Source: Mesostigma viride
Lineage: Eukaryota; Streptophyta; Mesostigmatophyceae; Mesostigmatales; Mesostigmataceae
DNA: 64,000 bases
Assembly: GCA_009746045.1 (NCBI GenBank)
Contig: RPFO01000348.1
Coordinates: 1,796,801 to 1,860,800 of the forward strand
Direction: 5' to 3'
Every line of letters starts with the position of its first letter. Positions within the stretch are counted from its first letter, which is position 1. A program made the translations under genes and the position numbers. The notes below the pieces were generated by a model, which did no database searches, was not told the origin of the DNA, and worked only from the letters and a program-made list of their open reading frames with translations. Positions 11,584 through 48,728 of the stretch are shown one piece after another.

Positions 11584-13068
11584 GGCAGGCGGTCAGGCGT
11601 CAGGCGGTCAGGCGTCAGGCGTCAGGCGAGCAGGCGGGCACGCGGTCAGTCGGGCGGGCGTTCAGGCGTTCAGGCGTTCAGGCGGGCGGACGGGCGGGCG
11701 GGCGGTCAGGCGGTCAGGCGGTCAGGCGGTCAGACGGTCAGGCGGTCAGGCGGTCAGGCGGTCAGGCGGTCAGGCGGTCAGGCGGTCAGGCGGTCAGGCG
11801 GTCAGGCGGTCAGGCGGTCAGGCGGTCAGGCGGTCAGGCGGTCAGGCGGTCAGGCGGTCAGGCGGTCAGGTGGTCAGGTGGTCAGGTGGTCAGGCGGTCA
11901 GGTGGTCAGGTGGTCAGGCGGTCAGGTGGTCAGGTGGTCAGGCGGTCAGGTGGTCAGGTGGTCAGGCGGTCAGGCGGTCAGGCGGTCAGGCGGTCAGGCG
12001 GTCAGGCGGTCAGGCGGTCAGGTGATCAGGCGGGTAGGCGGTCAGGCGGGTAGGCGGTCAGGCGGTCATGCGGTCAGGCGGTCAGGTGGTCAGGTGGTCA
12101 GGCGGTCAGGCGGTCAGGCGGTCAGGCGGTCAGGTGATCAGGCGGGTAGGCGGTCAGGCGGGTAGGCGGTCAGGCGGTCATGCGGTCAGGTGGTCAGGTG
12201 GTCAGGCGGTCAGGCGGTCAGGCGGTCAGGCGGTCAGGCGGTCAGGCGGTCAGGCGGTCAGGCGGTCAGGCGGTCAGGCGGTCAGGCGGGTAGGCGGTCA
12301 GGCGGTCATGCGGTCAGGCGGTCAGGTGGTCAGGTGGTCAGGCGGTCAGGTGGTCAGGTGGTCAGGTGGTCAGGTGGTCAGGTGGTCAGGTGTTCAGGTG
12401 GTCAGGCGGTCAGGCGGTCAGGTGGTCAGGTGGTCAGGTGGTCATGTGGTCAGGTGGTCAGGCGGTCAGGCGGTCAGGCGGTCAGGCGGGTAGGCGGTCA
12501 GGCGGTCATGCGGTCAGGCGGTCAGGTGGTCAGGTGGTCAGGCGGTCAGGTGGTCAGGTGGTCAGGTGGTCAGGTGGTCAGGTGGTCAGGTGTTCAGGTG
12601 GTCAGGCGGTCAGGCGGTCAGGTGGTCAGGTGGTCAGGCGGTCAGGTGGTCAGGTGGTCAGGCGGTCAGGCGGTCATGCGGTCAGGTGGTCAGGTGGTCA
12701 GGCGGTCAGGCGGTCAGGCGGTCAGGCGGTCAGGCGGTCAGGCGGGTAGGCGGTCAGGCGGTCATGCGGTCAGGCGGTCAGGTGGTCAGGTGGTCAGGCG
12801 GTCAGGTGGTCAGGTGGTCAGGTGGTCAGGTGGTCAGGTGGTCAGGTGTTCAGGTGGTCAGGCGGTCAGGCGGTCAGGTGGTCAGGTGGTCAGGTGGTCA
12901 GGTGGTCAGGTGGTCAGGTGGTCAGGTGGTCAGGTGGTCAGGTGGTCAGGTGTTCAGGTGGTCAGGCGGTCAGGCGGTCAGGTGGTCAGGTGGTCAGGTG
13001 GTCAGGTGGTCAGGTGGTCAGGTGGTCAGGTGGTCAGGTGGTCAGGCGGTCAGGTGATCAGGCGGGTT
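11584..13068 (+). repeat. 8-bp minisatellite (CGGTCAGG / TGGTCAGG)n, ~1.5 kb
   Basis: About 180 head-to-tail copies of an 8-bp unit in two main forms that differ at one base (C or T), plus rarer marked units (GGGTAGGC, GGTCATGC, GTGTTCAGG, GTGATCAGG). Because 8 is not a multiple of 3, any frame repeats every 24 bp, and all plus frames stay open as an Arg-Ser-Gly-Gly-Gln-type polypeptide. I therefore treat the long open frames here as artefacts. The first ~70 bp contain 7-bp and irregular variants (GCGTCAGG). The rare units recur together every ~140-260 bp from 12030 onwards, which shows higher-order duplication. Confidence 0.95.
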
Positions 13069-13412
13069 GGGGCAGCCCAGGCGACTGGGCGGGCATGCAA
13101 AAAACAAGCAAGCACGTTGGCAGAACTTTGCATGGGCACCCGGCTGGAGGCCGAGCGGCTAGGCAGCAAGCCATGCCATGCAAGGAATACCACGGTGGGC
13201 CAACCAGGCGGGCTATGTGCTCAGCCATTCGTTCCTTACTCAAATGCAGTCTTGCTCATACCCTGCATGGACCCTGGACACAAGTGGAAAGAGTGATATC
13301 CCTTTTGCTTGCCTCTGCACCTTGCTAGTGCTTAAACCTTAACTTGGTTCCTAGTGCATGAATGCACTCACCCGCCTATAGCCCGGGGGGGGGTTCAGCT
13401 CAGTTCATTTAC

Positions 13413-40024
<26,612 letters not shown>

Positions 40025-40347
40025 ACATATGTTATGTCATGCGAAATGCATGCACGTATATATTGCAGCCCCTACCTAGATAAATGATCATTAATTCACG
40101 AGTGCTGGTCATTTGAAACCCGGCCAAAGACTGCTCTAATGTGCTTCTTGATCATGAATGTCGATTTTAAACTGCACTATATTAATATTTATGGTAATCC
40201 GCGATCGCTAACATACATACTACTATATATAATACAGCAACGGCCTCTGCACGTGATGCCAATTAGAAAATCGTGATCATGAACCAAACATTACTGGATC
40301 TGCGCATGCGCCCCAGTACTTTTTGTAGTTGTCAGGTTTGATCACAC
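40025..40347 (-). promoter_or_regulatory. presumed TRPM-like 5' flank cut off by an LTR element
   Basis: 323 bp separate the TRPM start codon from the target duplication of the copia element. Unless there are untranslated 5' exons further upstream, this is all that remains of the proximal promoter. It is AT-rich, and no specific core element can be assigned with confidence. Confidence 0.35.
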
Positions 40348-40352
40348 CCCGT

Positions 40353-40878
40353 AGTTATTCTAGGACTTCAGGCCTAGACTATCAGTACACGTGGCGTTGT
40401 CCCCGTCTCCCAAGTGGGATACGGACATGGACGGTGGTGTAGTACACTGGACATATCTCTACTAGGGTTTAGATCCGCACGTGCCATATTGGGCACGTGC
40501 CAGGTGCTAGATATTAGCACTGAGATATGTAGGGCACACGCACGTGGGTATTCACGTGGTAGCCCGTTTATGAGCTGTGACGCAGACCACAAGGTGGTTG
40601 CAGTGCTAGTCCTGTACGGAGGTCCTAGGTGAGGTCCAGGACCATCCACGTAGTGCTGTTAGGCAGCCGGTGCCTGTGGGCATCGTATCAGTCCTAGCTG
40701 GAGTAGATCTAGCTGGACGGAGCCAGCACCTCATTGGTTAGCACTAGTACAGGATAGCTAGGTTACCCTAACCTACGTGCCCATGCAATCCAGCTTGGCA
40801 AGCTTGCATGGATTGATATATGCCAGCCATTGCATAATCAAACACACGTTCGCATCCATTTGCACGAGTGCCATAACT
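40353..40878 (+). repeat. 5' LTR, 526 bp
   Basis: Begins AGTTATTCTAGG and ends TGCCATAACT, so AGTTAT/ATAACT form 6-bp terminal inverted repeats rather than the usual TG...CA. It differs from the 3' LTR by a few 1-4-bp indels, for example near 40370, 40467 and 40500. Confidence 0.85.
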
Positions 40879-40927
40879 TGCATTTATAAAAACTCTCACA
40901 GTTTTTATACTACTCTCTCATTTTAAA

Positions 40928-43434
40928 ATGTCGAACGTTTCTGATCGTGAGGCTCTTCGGAGTCAAGCCTGTCCCCGTCGTCCGAAGATTTGGACTACCG
41001 GGCGGCAGTGCGGGGCCGGCAGGGTAGGGATGATCACGCTGGCAGCGATGCCGGCAGTGGTCGCTCGTCTTCGGACGAGGACCCGCGGTTCCTGGATCAG
41101 CTGGCGGCGAGGCCGCCGCTGTACAATGTATGGCGTCCCAACGCACCACCGGCTGAAGGGCAGCCCACGGCACCCGAGCTGGTTACGGGGCCGGGGAGGG
41201 TGGTGCCGTATTGGGGGATATCCCGTCGGATGGCTACGACGAGGACGAGGACCTGGTGGATCTCGAGCTGCCGGAGGACAGGGAGAAGCGGAAGAGCTGC
41301 TCCGCCGCGAGGCAGAGCGCATTCGCAGGAGGCCCAGCTGCGCAAGGAGCTGGAGCAGCAGCGCGAGCTGGAGGCTCAGCGCGAGGCTCAGCTGCGGGCA
41401 GAGACTGAGATAGACAGAACAGCCCGGGACTCGCGGAGCGGCAGTTGGAGCGGGATCGAGTGGCGAGGGCGGGTCTGCGCGCGGGGCCGACAGGTGCGCG
41501 CGAGGCGCCCCCATACGTTCTCCGCAAGAAGAACGAGCTCTTCACCTTTGCGCACAGGCGCACAGCGCGCTCCTTCAGGCGCATGGCTGGGATGTACTGC
41601 AGGAGACCGACTCCTCGGTGGAAATGCAGCCCGGAGCGCGGGGGAGGAGCTGGTTTTGATGGACCCGGCTATGGTCGAGGCCGAGCGCTGGCCAAGATAG
41701 AGTACACCAGGCATTGCCAGCGGAAGGCGAAGCGGGCAATGGTGCGGTCCATGGCTGAGAACAGTTTGGCTAGGGAGCGTGCGGCCAGGGAGGCGCAGCA
41801 TCGGGAGCTGCGGCGACTTCGTGCGAAGGCGCACGATGCCACGGAGAAGACCCGGCGTCATCAGGCGAGGCTGGACGCGGCCATGAAGAGGTCGGAGGCG
41901 GCACTGGCAGCAATGGTGGGCCCGGCGAGGAGGGAGCAGGAGGCCAGGCTGGCAGGAAGAGCAGGCGGAACGCACGTGCCCTAGACAGGCGCATGCGTAA
42001 GGAGGAGCGGGCTCTGCGCAGGTATCAGGAGGCGGCCAGGACCTGGGCTCTGCAGGGAGAATTCGGAGACGCAATCCGTTTGAGCGTGGTCTGGCGCCAC
42101 ATGAGCCGCTGCCGAGGACGCGGTATGGACTTCATGCGCACCCCGCAGCCAGCAAGGGCCCAGCGAGGAGCGGCCTTGTTAAACGCGCGTGAGCGTGTTC
42201 GCGCTGGGCAGACACACCCCACCCCCCACCCCCCACACCCAAACACACTGTGCAGACCGACACGGACCTGGAGCTGGACCGCATCGCTGCACTACTCCAC
42301 CAGGAGCTGGACGCAGCGGAGGCCAACCCGACCAAGCGGGCGCGGGCAGCAGAGGCAGTAGAGCAACTGCTGAGGGCCGCCAAGCGGGTCCGCCAAGGAA
42401 AGTGGCAGGAGGGGTGTGGACCATCGTCTACGCCCCAGCGGTCGCATCCAGAGGAGGATGGTGACGAGGGGAAGGACGGGGGAGCACCAGGGGGAGGGGC
42501 ACCAGCAAGCACCGGGGGTATGGCGGGCGGCAGCAACGCTGGAGCGACAACCCAGCAGCAGCAGCAGCCACAGCATCAGCAACAGCAGCAGCAGCAGCAG
42601 CAGCAGCGGCAGCATCAGCAACAGCAACCGCAGCAGCAGCAGCAGCAGCAGCAACCTCAACCACAAGCGGCTGTCGCTGTACCACAGCGACCCAGGTTTG
42701 ATGCATCCCGTAGGGAAGATAGGATTACCTTCCCAGGTCTAGCTGAGGGATTTGTGCAGGAGGATGCACTTGAGTTTCTTTTCAAGATAGAACATTCCTG
42801 GTCCCATGATAACATCCGTGATTGGTTTCCTGCTCTCAGGGTGTCTAACACGATCCACCAATCTGCACCTAGCATAAAACAAATGGTTCAGATGTATGAG
42901 AGGAGGGCCAGCACACCTGGGGCAGAGGAGGTGCAAATCTTCACAGAATTCATAGCAGACCTAAAAGGGCTGTTGACCAAGGGGGAACACCTGCAGGCTC
43001 TCAAGGGGTTCAACTGGTTGGCCTCGTACAAAGTCAACAAGTCTGACTACGTACGTGACAACAAACAGTTGTCCTGTACATAGACAGGGACGAGGAGTTG
43101 AAGAAACTCAACTCTAAGTACCTGATCCATCAGTGGCTCACCAAAGCTGAGCTGGACAAGAACACCAATGCAGTTCTGCTGGCTGGCCTTAAAGACAAGT
43201 GGGATGATTTTAGGGGGGCCATGTTGTTCATTCAGCAGAGCCTAGAACCCTTCTCAACTGTCAAGGAACCCAAGGTTAACAAGGTCCAAGGGGGGGTGGT
43301 CAGGACGGTGCAGGTCCTAGCAGGAAGAAGCTCATCAAGGAGGTGGTAGCTCAGGTCAAGGCGGTGTTCAAGGGTCCCCAGCAAGGTAAGAAGGCAGGGG
43401 GTCATCCAAGCAGCAGGGAAATCAGACAAGGGGG
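40928..43434 (+). pseudogene. copia element ORF1 (gag-like), frame-disrupted
   Basis: Starts at ATG 40928, 50 bp after the 5' LTR. Coding sense moves between frames: SSDEDPRFLDQLAARPPLYN (~41060), GYDEDEDLVDLELPEDREKR (~41225), then a charged region with RERAAREAQHRELRRLRAKA (~41780) and EERALRRYQEAARTWALQGE (~42002). The best-preserved block is 42250-43083, with a CAG-encoded polyglutamine tract (42555-42660) followed by RITFPGLAEGFVQEDALEFL and IEHSWSHDNIRDWFPALR, which look like a retroviral-type capsid fold. At least four frame changes or stops occur. The Arg/Glu-rich 5' part has no clear counterpart that I know in gag proteins. Confidence 0.65.
42555..42660 (+). repeat. CAG/CAA trinucleotide tract (polyglutamine)
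   Basis: About 35 codons dominated by CAG, with occasional CAA, CAT, CCA and CGG, inside the gag-like frame. In frame they give a Gln-rich linker before the capsid-like block. Confidence 0.9.
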
Positions 43435-44729
43435 GAAAGGGGAACCCAGGCAGTAAGGCAGGGCCCTCCCAGGGGCCTAGTCAGAAAGGTAAGCCTCATG
43501 ACTCCACCCTGTACTGCACCAGGTGCTCATGCAAGGGGCATGAGAGGGATGATTGCTGGAAGGGCAAACCCGAACTTGGATCTGATGTGGATGTGTGCCC
43601 AGGTTGCTGGGAGCCCCGCCACCCGTTACCTGCAGGGGGACGCTGCAACAAGCCCAGGAAGGGAGCCTCAACGGGGCGCCCCAACAAACAAGCCAGCACT
43701 CAGGACGACTGTAAGTCTCCTGTACCCTGGTTTCTCAATGGCCGTGTACCTTCTATTTGCTCTGTGTTGCCTGACAGTGAGGAAGTGGATTGGGACCTGG
43801 CTTATGACATGACGTTAGCACAGGTGGCCCAAGATCCCACTATAGCCTCCTTAGATGCAGCAGCAGATAAGGTTATATCCTATGCCAGGTTAGCCCAACA
43901 GCTACACAAGGCAATGGGGCATGAGGCAGTGGCAGAAAGGCTGGCCAATAAAATTGATGGCCGTGACCTGGAACAGATGTGCAGGCATGTCAGGAAGCAC
44001 TGTGAAGCGTGCCAACTGCATGCACCTAAACCCAAGAGATGGCATGTGGCCACCCCACCACTGGCTAGAGGAAAGCTAGTAGGGGATGTGATACACCTGG
44101 TGAAGGACACGGTGTATTACTTGGTCCTAAAAGATGCCTGGTCTAGGTTTGTGGTGATAGAACCCTTGCCAGGCATGGCCAATGAACAACTGCACAGAGC
44201 CCTGCTGATTGCACTAGCACGGTATCATCCTCAGGAAAAATTAATGCTGGATCAGCAGTTCACGTGGATACAAGATTATCCTGATCTGCCCAAGATAGAC
44301 ATTGCTGGGGCTCAAGATCATGAACGCCAGGGGATGATTGAACGTACCATGCGTGCTATCAGGGACCTCATAAAGAAAAATGAGTCCAGGACAGCAGAGT
44401 CTGGGAGCTATGCTGATAGGACAGCGTGGGCAGCTGAGGTGTGCAGAACTCTGAACACCAAGCCCCTCATGTCTTCTCCTTTTGGTGAAATCACACCAAT
44501 TGGCCTGCAATCAGGTAGCTACTCTCAGGAGGTACTAGACCACTACAACACGCAAAGGCAACACTTGGCCAAGTTGCTGGCAAAAAAGGATAAGAGTAAT
44601 GCCAGGCCTGTGTTTGAAGTGGGGGATCAGGTACTCTACTATAGGGAGGGGAAGGGAACAAAGCCCACTCTGGTAGATGGCATGGTCCAGCTGAAATCAT
44701 CAGGTTGTCAGAAACAGGTGACACGGTGA
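43435..44729 (+). CDS. copia element zinc knuckle plus integrase
   Basis: The open frame carries a perfect C-x2-C-x4-H-x4-C knuckle (CTRCSCKGHERDDC, 43514-43556) and a second degenerate one (CPGCWEPRH). The integrase zinc domain follows as H-x4-H...C-x2-C (HKAMGH, later HCEACQL). The catalytic core shows GDVIHLVKDTVYYLVLKDAW (first Asp), LMLDQQFTW (second Asp) and GMIERTMRAIRD (Glu). A GDQVLYYREGKG segment resembles an integrase C-terminal domain. The frame ends at 44729, but the continuation (AEIIRLSETGDTVTIQHHRE) lies in the next frame, so a frameshift near 44690 splits pol. No protease lies between the knuckle and the integrase, where copia elements normally have it. Confidence 0.8.
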
Positions 44730-46873
44730 CTATTCAGCATCACAGAGAGCGAATGGTTGGCAAGCATAGACTGAAGCTTTATTACCCTCCTTTGGCAGAC
44801 GTGTCAGGGGTAGAATTCTTGGACATGGATTCAGAGCCTCAGTCTGGTGGGTTGGTCTCACCCAGTGAATTGGCTAGGGACATAGCTGATGCAAGCAACA
44901 CAACCATAGACGCTCCTGTGTTCCTCAGTGGTGCAGCCCCACCACAGCCCACTGGTCCAACTGGGCAGGAGGAACGTGCACTGGATGAGCAGCAGGTCGC
45001 TCCTCCCTCATCTCAGGAACAGCCACGCGAAGCAGCAGATCCTGTTGTCCCCAGGAATAAATTTGCTGAGGCTCTAAAAGCTCTACATAGAGCACACACT
45101 GCCAAGGCACAAATGGCAGCAGGTGCAGCACAAGTCAATGCTGTGGGTGAATCTAACCAGGATCCCAGTATTCTGGCAGTAGACACACAGGCACAGGTGA
45201 GCATCATCAGTGCACAAGCTGTATCTGGCCTAAGTCTGCAACGCTCGCCCTGGGCTAGAGTGTCAGATTTTTCAGGCAAAACAAAAATGGCAGTCAAAGG
45301 CCAAGTGCTAATTCCCATTCTGGGTGTGCCCACTCCCTTCCAGGTAGTAGAGGGCTACAAGGGGAATGCACTGCTGGGGGAACCATTTGTCTCATACCCT
45401 GGAGTAGTCATCTCAGCTGGGAGGTTGAGTGTGACTGGGGTGGGGCAGGTCACCCTGGACCATTTCAAAATTCCTTTAACACAGATCAGTGATGGCCTGG
45501 AAGCAGCCATCAATGCTGTCAACATAAAATACCTCCCAGGTCAGGAACCCTGTGTTGATTCCCTCATTCATTCTCAGAAGCTACACCCCTCTGCGTTTGG
45601 GCTTGGTAGATGGGACATTGCGTCCATGTCTCCCTTGTCCTATGATGATGTGGTCAAAGACTGTCAAACGCAGATTGGTTTTCTGAAATGGATGGAAGCC
45701 TTTAACAGGGCTAGAGAGGAATGGGTTTGTCCTGATCCACGTAGCAAGTCCCAGGTACCACCTGTAACACCGATTGAGGCACTGCCACAAGGGGCCAGAA
45801 AGCTCAGACTGAAGTTTGTCTGCAAGCATAAACCCCAGGCAGATGGGACACCTCCCATTTTTCATGCCAGACCTTGTGTCACGGAGTTCAGGGGCTCCAC
45901 TGAGCTAACAGAGGCTGAACTGTATACCCCTGGTATTCAGCAGACGTCTCTTAAGGTCCTGTTGGCCACTTTCCTTCACCATCTGAATGCTGGTAAGGAC
46001 TACGTGTGTAAAGCCACTGACATTAAGCGTGCCTTCCTTAAAGGCAACCCTGACATAGCCCAAAAGGTGTGGAGGGGTCAAGTCTATGTGGTCAACACTC
46101 CCAAAGTCTGGTCTGGGGACATCAAGGAACCTCATCTAAGGCCTAACTTGGGGGTAGAAGGGCTTCAGTCAGCACCTAAAATTTTTAGGCTGTCTGCCCA
46201 AGAGGTCTTCCTGAAGCTGGGGGCCCAGTATGATGATATTGACCCTTGTTTCTTCACCATCCCTCATCCTGCTGGTATGATGATGTTTGTGTGGCATGGG
46301 GATGATCAGCTCATTACTGGTCCCAGGGCAGCTGTGGAGGATTTCATTGCTCAAGTGTCTGCTAGCTTTGAATTAGGCAAGCAGCTGGAGCTGGGGAAAG
46401 ATCCTGTCAAGTTCTGTGGCATCATTCTGAACCTGTTTAAGGAGCAGAAGGAGTGGGTGTGTTCTCTCAAAGCATCCCCTGAGTATGTCATGTCTTGCAA
46501 AGATGTTCTTCCCTCTGACATCACTCCTGATCTCTGTCCCACTATTAGGGGTAAGCTAGGTTGGCTGTGTGCCACTTGTGCTCCTCACCTGGCAGTGGTC
46601 AGCAGAGTGGATGATGATGTCCTCATGGAGGTAGGGTCTAGGGCTATTAAACAGGTGTTGCATGATGGCCCTCCCCTTATTCTTCATGCTTTGGATCTGT
46701 TCCAACCCATCCACATCACATGCATGATGGACAGTTCCATGGAGTCACGGGTAGTCACTAAGGTACAAGCCAGAGAGGCAGGCTATTTATGTTGTCTAAC
46801 CCCACTGGCAAGCAATCTTTGGTTTCCTGGTTCAGCAGACTCCACAAGCGCAAGGCAGTCAGCAGCAATGTAG
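44705..46873 (+). CDS. copia element aspartic protease plus reverse transcriptase
   Basis: Residues ~155-270 are an aspartic protease: AVDTQAQVSIISAQAV at the active site (DTQ instead of DT/SG), then PFQVVEGYKGNALLGEPFVS, matching the A-L-L-G flap-side motif. RT follows from ~residue 345, with motifs of copia type: KATDIKRAFLKGN, GLQSAPKIFRLSAQEVFLKL, DDIDPCFFTI and FVWHGDDQLITGP at the catalytic box (HGDD in place of Y/FVDD). FELGKQLELGKDPVKFCGII matches the copia F-x-M-x-D-L-G...F-L-G-I box. The frame runs into a stop at 46873 after a shift near 46790. Confidence 0.85.
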   Translation: MSETGDTVTIQHHRERMVGKHRLKLYYPPLADVSGVEFLDMDSEPQSGGLVSPSELARDIADASNTTIDAPVFLSGAAPPQPTGPTGQEERALDEQQVAPPSSQEQPREAADPVVPRNKFAEALKALHRAHTAKAQMAAGAAQVNAVGESNQDPSILAVDTQAQVSIISAQAVSGLSLQRSPWARVSDFSGKTKMAVKGQVLIPILGVPTPFQVVEGYKGNALLGEPFVSYPGVVISAGRLSVTGVGQVTLDHFKIPLTQISDGLEAAINAVNIKYLPGQEPCVDSLIHSQKLHPSAFGLGRWDIASMSPLSYDDVVKDCQTQIGFLKWMEAFNRAREEWVCPDPRSKSQVPPVTPIEALPQGARKLRLKFVCKHKPQADGTPPIFHARPCVTEFRGSTELTEAELYTPGIQQTSLKVLLATFLHHLNAGKDYVCKATDIKRAFLKGNPDIAQKVWRGQVYVVNTPKVWSGDIKEPHLRPNLGVEGLQSAPKIFRLSAQEVFLKLGAQYDDIDPCFFTIPHPAGMMMFVWHGDDQLITGPRAAVEDFIAQVSASFELGKQLELGKDPVKFCGIILNLFKEQKEWVCSLKASPEYVMSCKDVLPSDITPDLCPTIRGKLGWLCATCAPHLAVVSRVDDDVLMEVGSRAIKQVLHDGPPLILHALDLFQPIHITCMMDSSMESRVVTKVQAREAGYLCCLTPLASNLWFPGSADSTSARQSAAM

Positions 46874-47208
46874 CAGAATGCCGTGCTGTGGTATCAGCTG
46901 TGTTGCATGCCAGGTACTTGAACCATCTGCTGGTGTGGTTGCAGCATCAGGCTGGTAGTTATGCTGGTGTCAAATCCCATCTGCTGACTGACAGTCAATC
47001 CCTTCTCTCTTTCCTGGACAACCCCTTGGCTGTGCACACCGATTTGGACTGGATTGTCCTCAAGCAGGAGTGTACCTATCTGGAGTCCAAGACTCACATC
47101 CGAGACCCTGACAATGCAGCAGATGCACTCACAAAAGTGCCACAGGCTGCAGGGCCTCAGTACAGAGTCCTATACACGCTGATGAACCCATATAACGGCA
47201 GAGGGTGA
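46789..47208 (+). CDS. copia element RNase H domain
   Basis: Out of frame with the RT. It contains SLVSWFSRLHKRKAVSSNVA followed by ECRAVVSA (copia W-x-S-x-x-Q-x-x-x-x-x-S-x-x-x-A-E), LLTDSQSLLSFL (catalytic Asp) and HIRDPDNAADALTK, the usual D-x-L-T-K end of copia RNase H. Joining to RT needs a one-base shift within ~46785-46795. Confidence 0.85.
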   Translation: MLSNPTGKQSLVSWFSRLHKRKAVSSNVAECRAVVSAVLHARYLNHLLVWLQHQAGSYAGVKSHLLTDSQSLLSFLDNPLAVHTDLDWIVLKQECTYLESKTHIRDPDNAADALTKVPQAAGPQYRVLYTLMNPYNGRG

Positions 47209-47582
47209 AGTGCCTCAGCCTAGGGATATTAGCACCAGATAGGAGGGTGGTCATGGGGTGGCAGGGTCTGAAGTGTCCCACCCGTAAGACTCTCTTTGCG
47301 TCATTAAAGATTGAGGTCAGAAGGGTCCTCCTTTATTGATGGCTTGTTCTTTGTCAATAAAACGTGTGGTCATATTTTTCTGACAATGGTTTTCCTAACA
47401 CAGGCACCCAACCAGTGGGGATGTTGTATCCAACACGGAGGAGCTATGGGCGCTTTTATAAATGCATCTCTTTCAGTGTCCTGGTTGTCCCTGTGGGGAA
47501 CCTTGCTTATCGTAGTGGTTGGCATATGAGTGGGTTGTGGGAAGAGTCTTCCCCTCACTCCCCAAAGAAAAGTAATAATGGG

Positions 47583-48111
47583 AGTTATTCTAGGCTTCAG
47601 GCCTAGACTATCAGTACACGTGGCGTTGTCCCCGTCTCCCAAGTGGGATACGGACATGGACGGTGGTGTAGTACACTGGACATATCTCTACTAGGTTTAG
47701 ATCCGCACGTGCCATATTGGGCACGTGGGTGCTAGATATTAGCACTGAGATATGTAGGGCACACGCACGTGGGTATTCACGTGGTAGGGTTTATGAGCTG
47801 TGACGCAGACCACAAGGTGGTTGCAGTGCTAGTCCTGTACGGAGGTCCTAGGTGAGGTCCAGGACCATCCACGTAGTGCTGTTAGGCAGCCGGTGCCTGT
47901 GGGCATCGTATCAGTCCTAGCTGGAGTAGATCTAGCTGGACGGAGCCAGCACCTCATTGGTTAGCACTAGTACAGGATAGCTAGGTTACCCTAACCTACG
48001 TGCCCATGCAATCCAGCTTGGCAAGCTTGCATGGATTGATATATGCCAGCCATTGCATAATCAAACACACGTTCGCATCCATTTGCACGAGTGCCATAAC
48101 TTGCCATAACT
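47583..48111 (+). repeat. 3' LTR, 529 bp
   Basis: Follows a purine-rich tract (AAAGAAAAGTAATAATGGG, 47564-47582) that fits a polypurine tract. Its last 10 bp (TGCCATAACT) are present twice in tandem (48092-48111), which the 5' LTR lacks. CCCGT follows directly. Confidence 0.85.
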
Positions 48112-48116
48112 CCCGT

Positions 48117-48728
48117 GAGCATGCACAGCTATCTTGATCGTAAATGCTGATATTACTCATTATGGCATGTTTTTGACACCAAGTGGTGGATAATTGTAGA
48201 TACGTTACGTACGTACTAGTATACAGATTTGTACCCATACTATTATATCCAGTATCATATTGCAGGGGCTGGACCACGTGATAGCAAAATATTGATGGAA
48301 AAAATATTCCTCTTTCTAAATTTTTCGCTACAGTACGATGAACGTCGCAGAAACATGCACGTCAGCTTGGAAAATTAAACATCCGTGCTGCCCGTCATGC
48401 TGGGTTCTTCAAATGAGTTGAATCCCGCGACAAGGACTGGGCCGCTGGTCTCACAGACTGGCCTGCAGGAAGGCTCGGGATGACAAACTTCGTCATGTTG
48501 GTTAGGCAGTGGGGCTACTGTAGCTGGTTCCCAATGGATGACGCGCAGTTGGTGAGGCGATACATCATTATGGGCAGTGACATCACTGACATGACGTAAC
48601 ACGGGTAAGTAGAGCGATCATGAATGCAGAAAAATCTCGAACCGTTGAAGAAACTTCTGGCATCTCGGCAACTTTAGGCCGCCAGCATACACTCTCACGG
48701 CTAATCTTCATCAATGTATGACTGTAAG
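48117..48728. other. region between LTR element and TIR element, no gene seen
   Basis: About 600 bp of mixed, AT-rich sequence. It would be the continuation of the pre-insertion upstream flank of the channel gene. No coding region or repeat is supported. Confidence 0.5.

Larger units (their letters stand above)
40348..48116 (+). mobile_element. Ty1/copia-type LTR retrotransposon with gag-IN-PR-RT-RNH order
   Basis: Two near-identical LTRs (40353-40878 and 47583-48111) are flanked by the 5-bp duplication CCCGT (40348-40352 and 48112-48116). The internal part encodes a gag-like region, a CCHC zinc knuckle, integrase, an aspartic protease, copia-type RT and RNase H. LTR similarity (mostly short indels) points to a recent insertion. 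Net frameshifts near 44690 (IN to PR) and 46790 (RT to RNase H), and several in gag, mean that this copy is probably not autonomous, or that it uses frameshifting. The protease lies after the integrase, unlike the standard gag-PR-IN-RT-RNH of copia elements. Confidence 0.9.

Noticed and set aside
11584-13068. Long open frames of Arg-Ser-Gly-Gly-Gln repeats across the minisatellite
   Set aside because: The 8-bp unit has no stop in any plus frame, so long frames arise automatically; there is no start context, non-repeat domain or codon signal.
42189-42255. Small intron in the gag-like ORF (GTGAGC donor, CTGTGCAG acceptor)
   Set aside because: Donor and acceptor phases do not match, so splicing would not restore the frame; frameshift decay is simpler.
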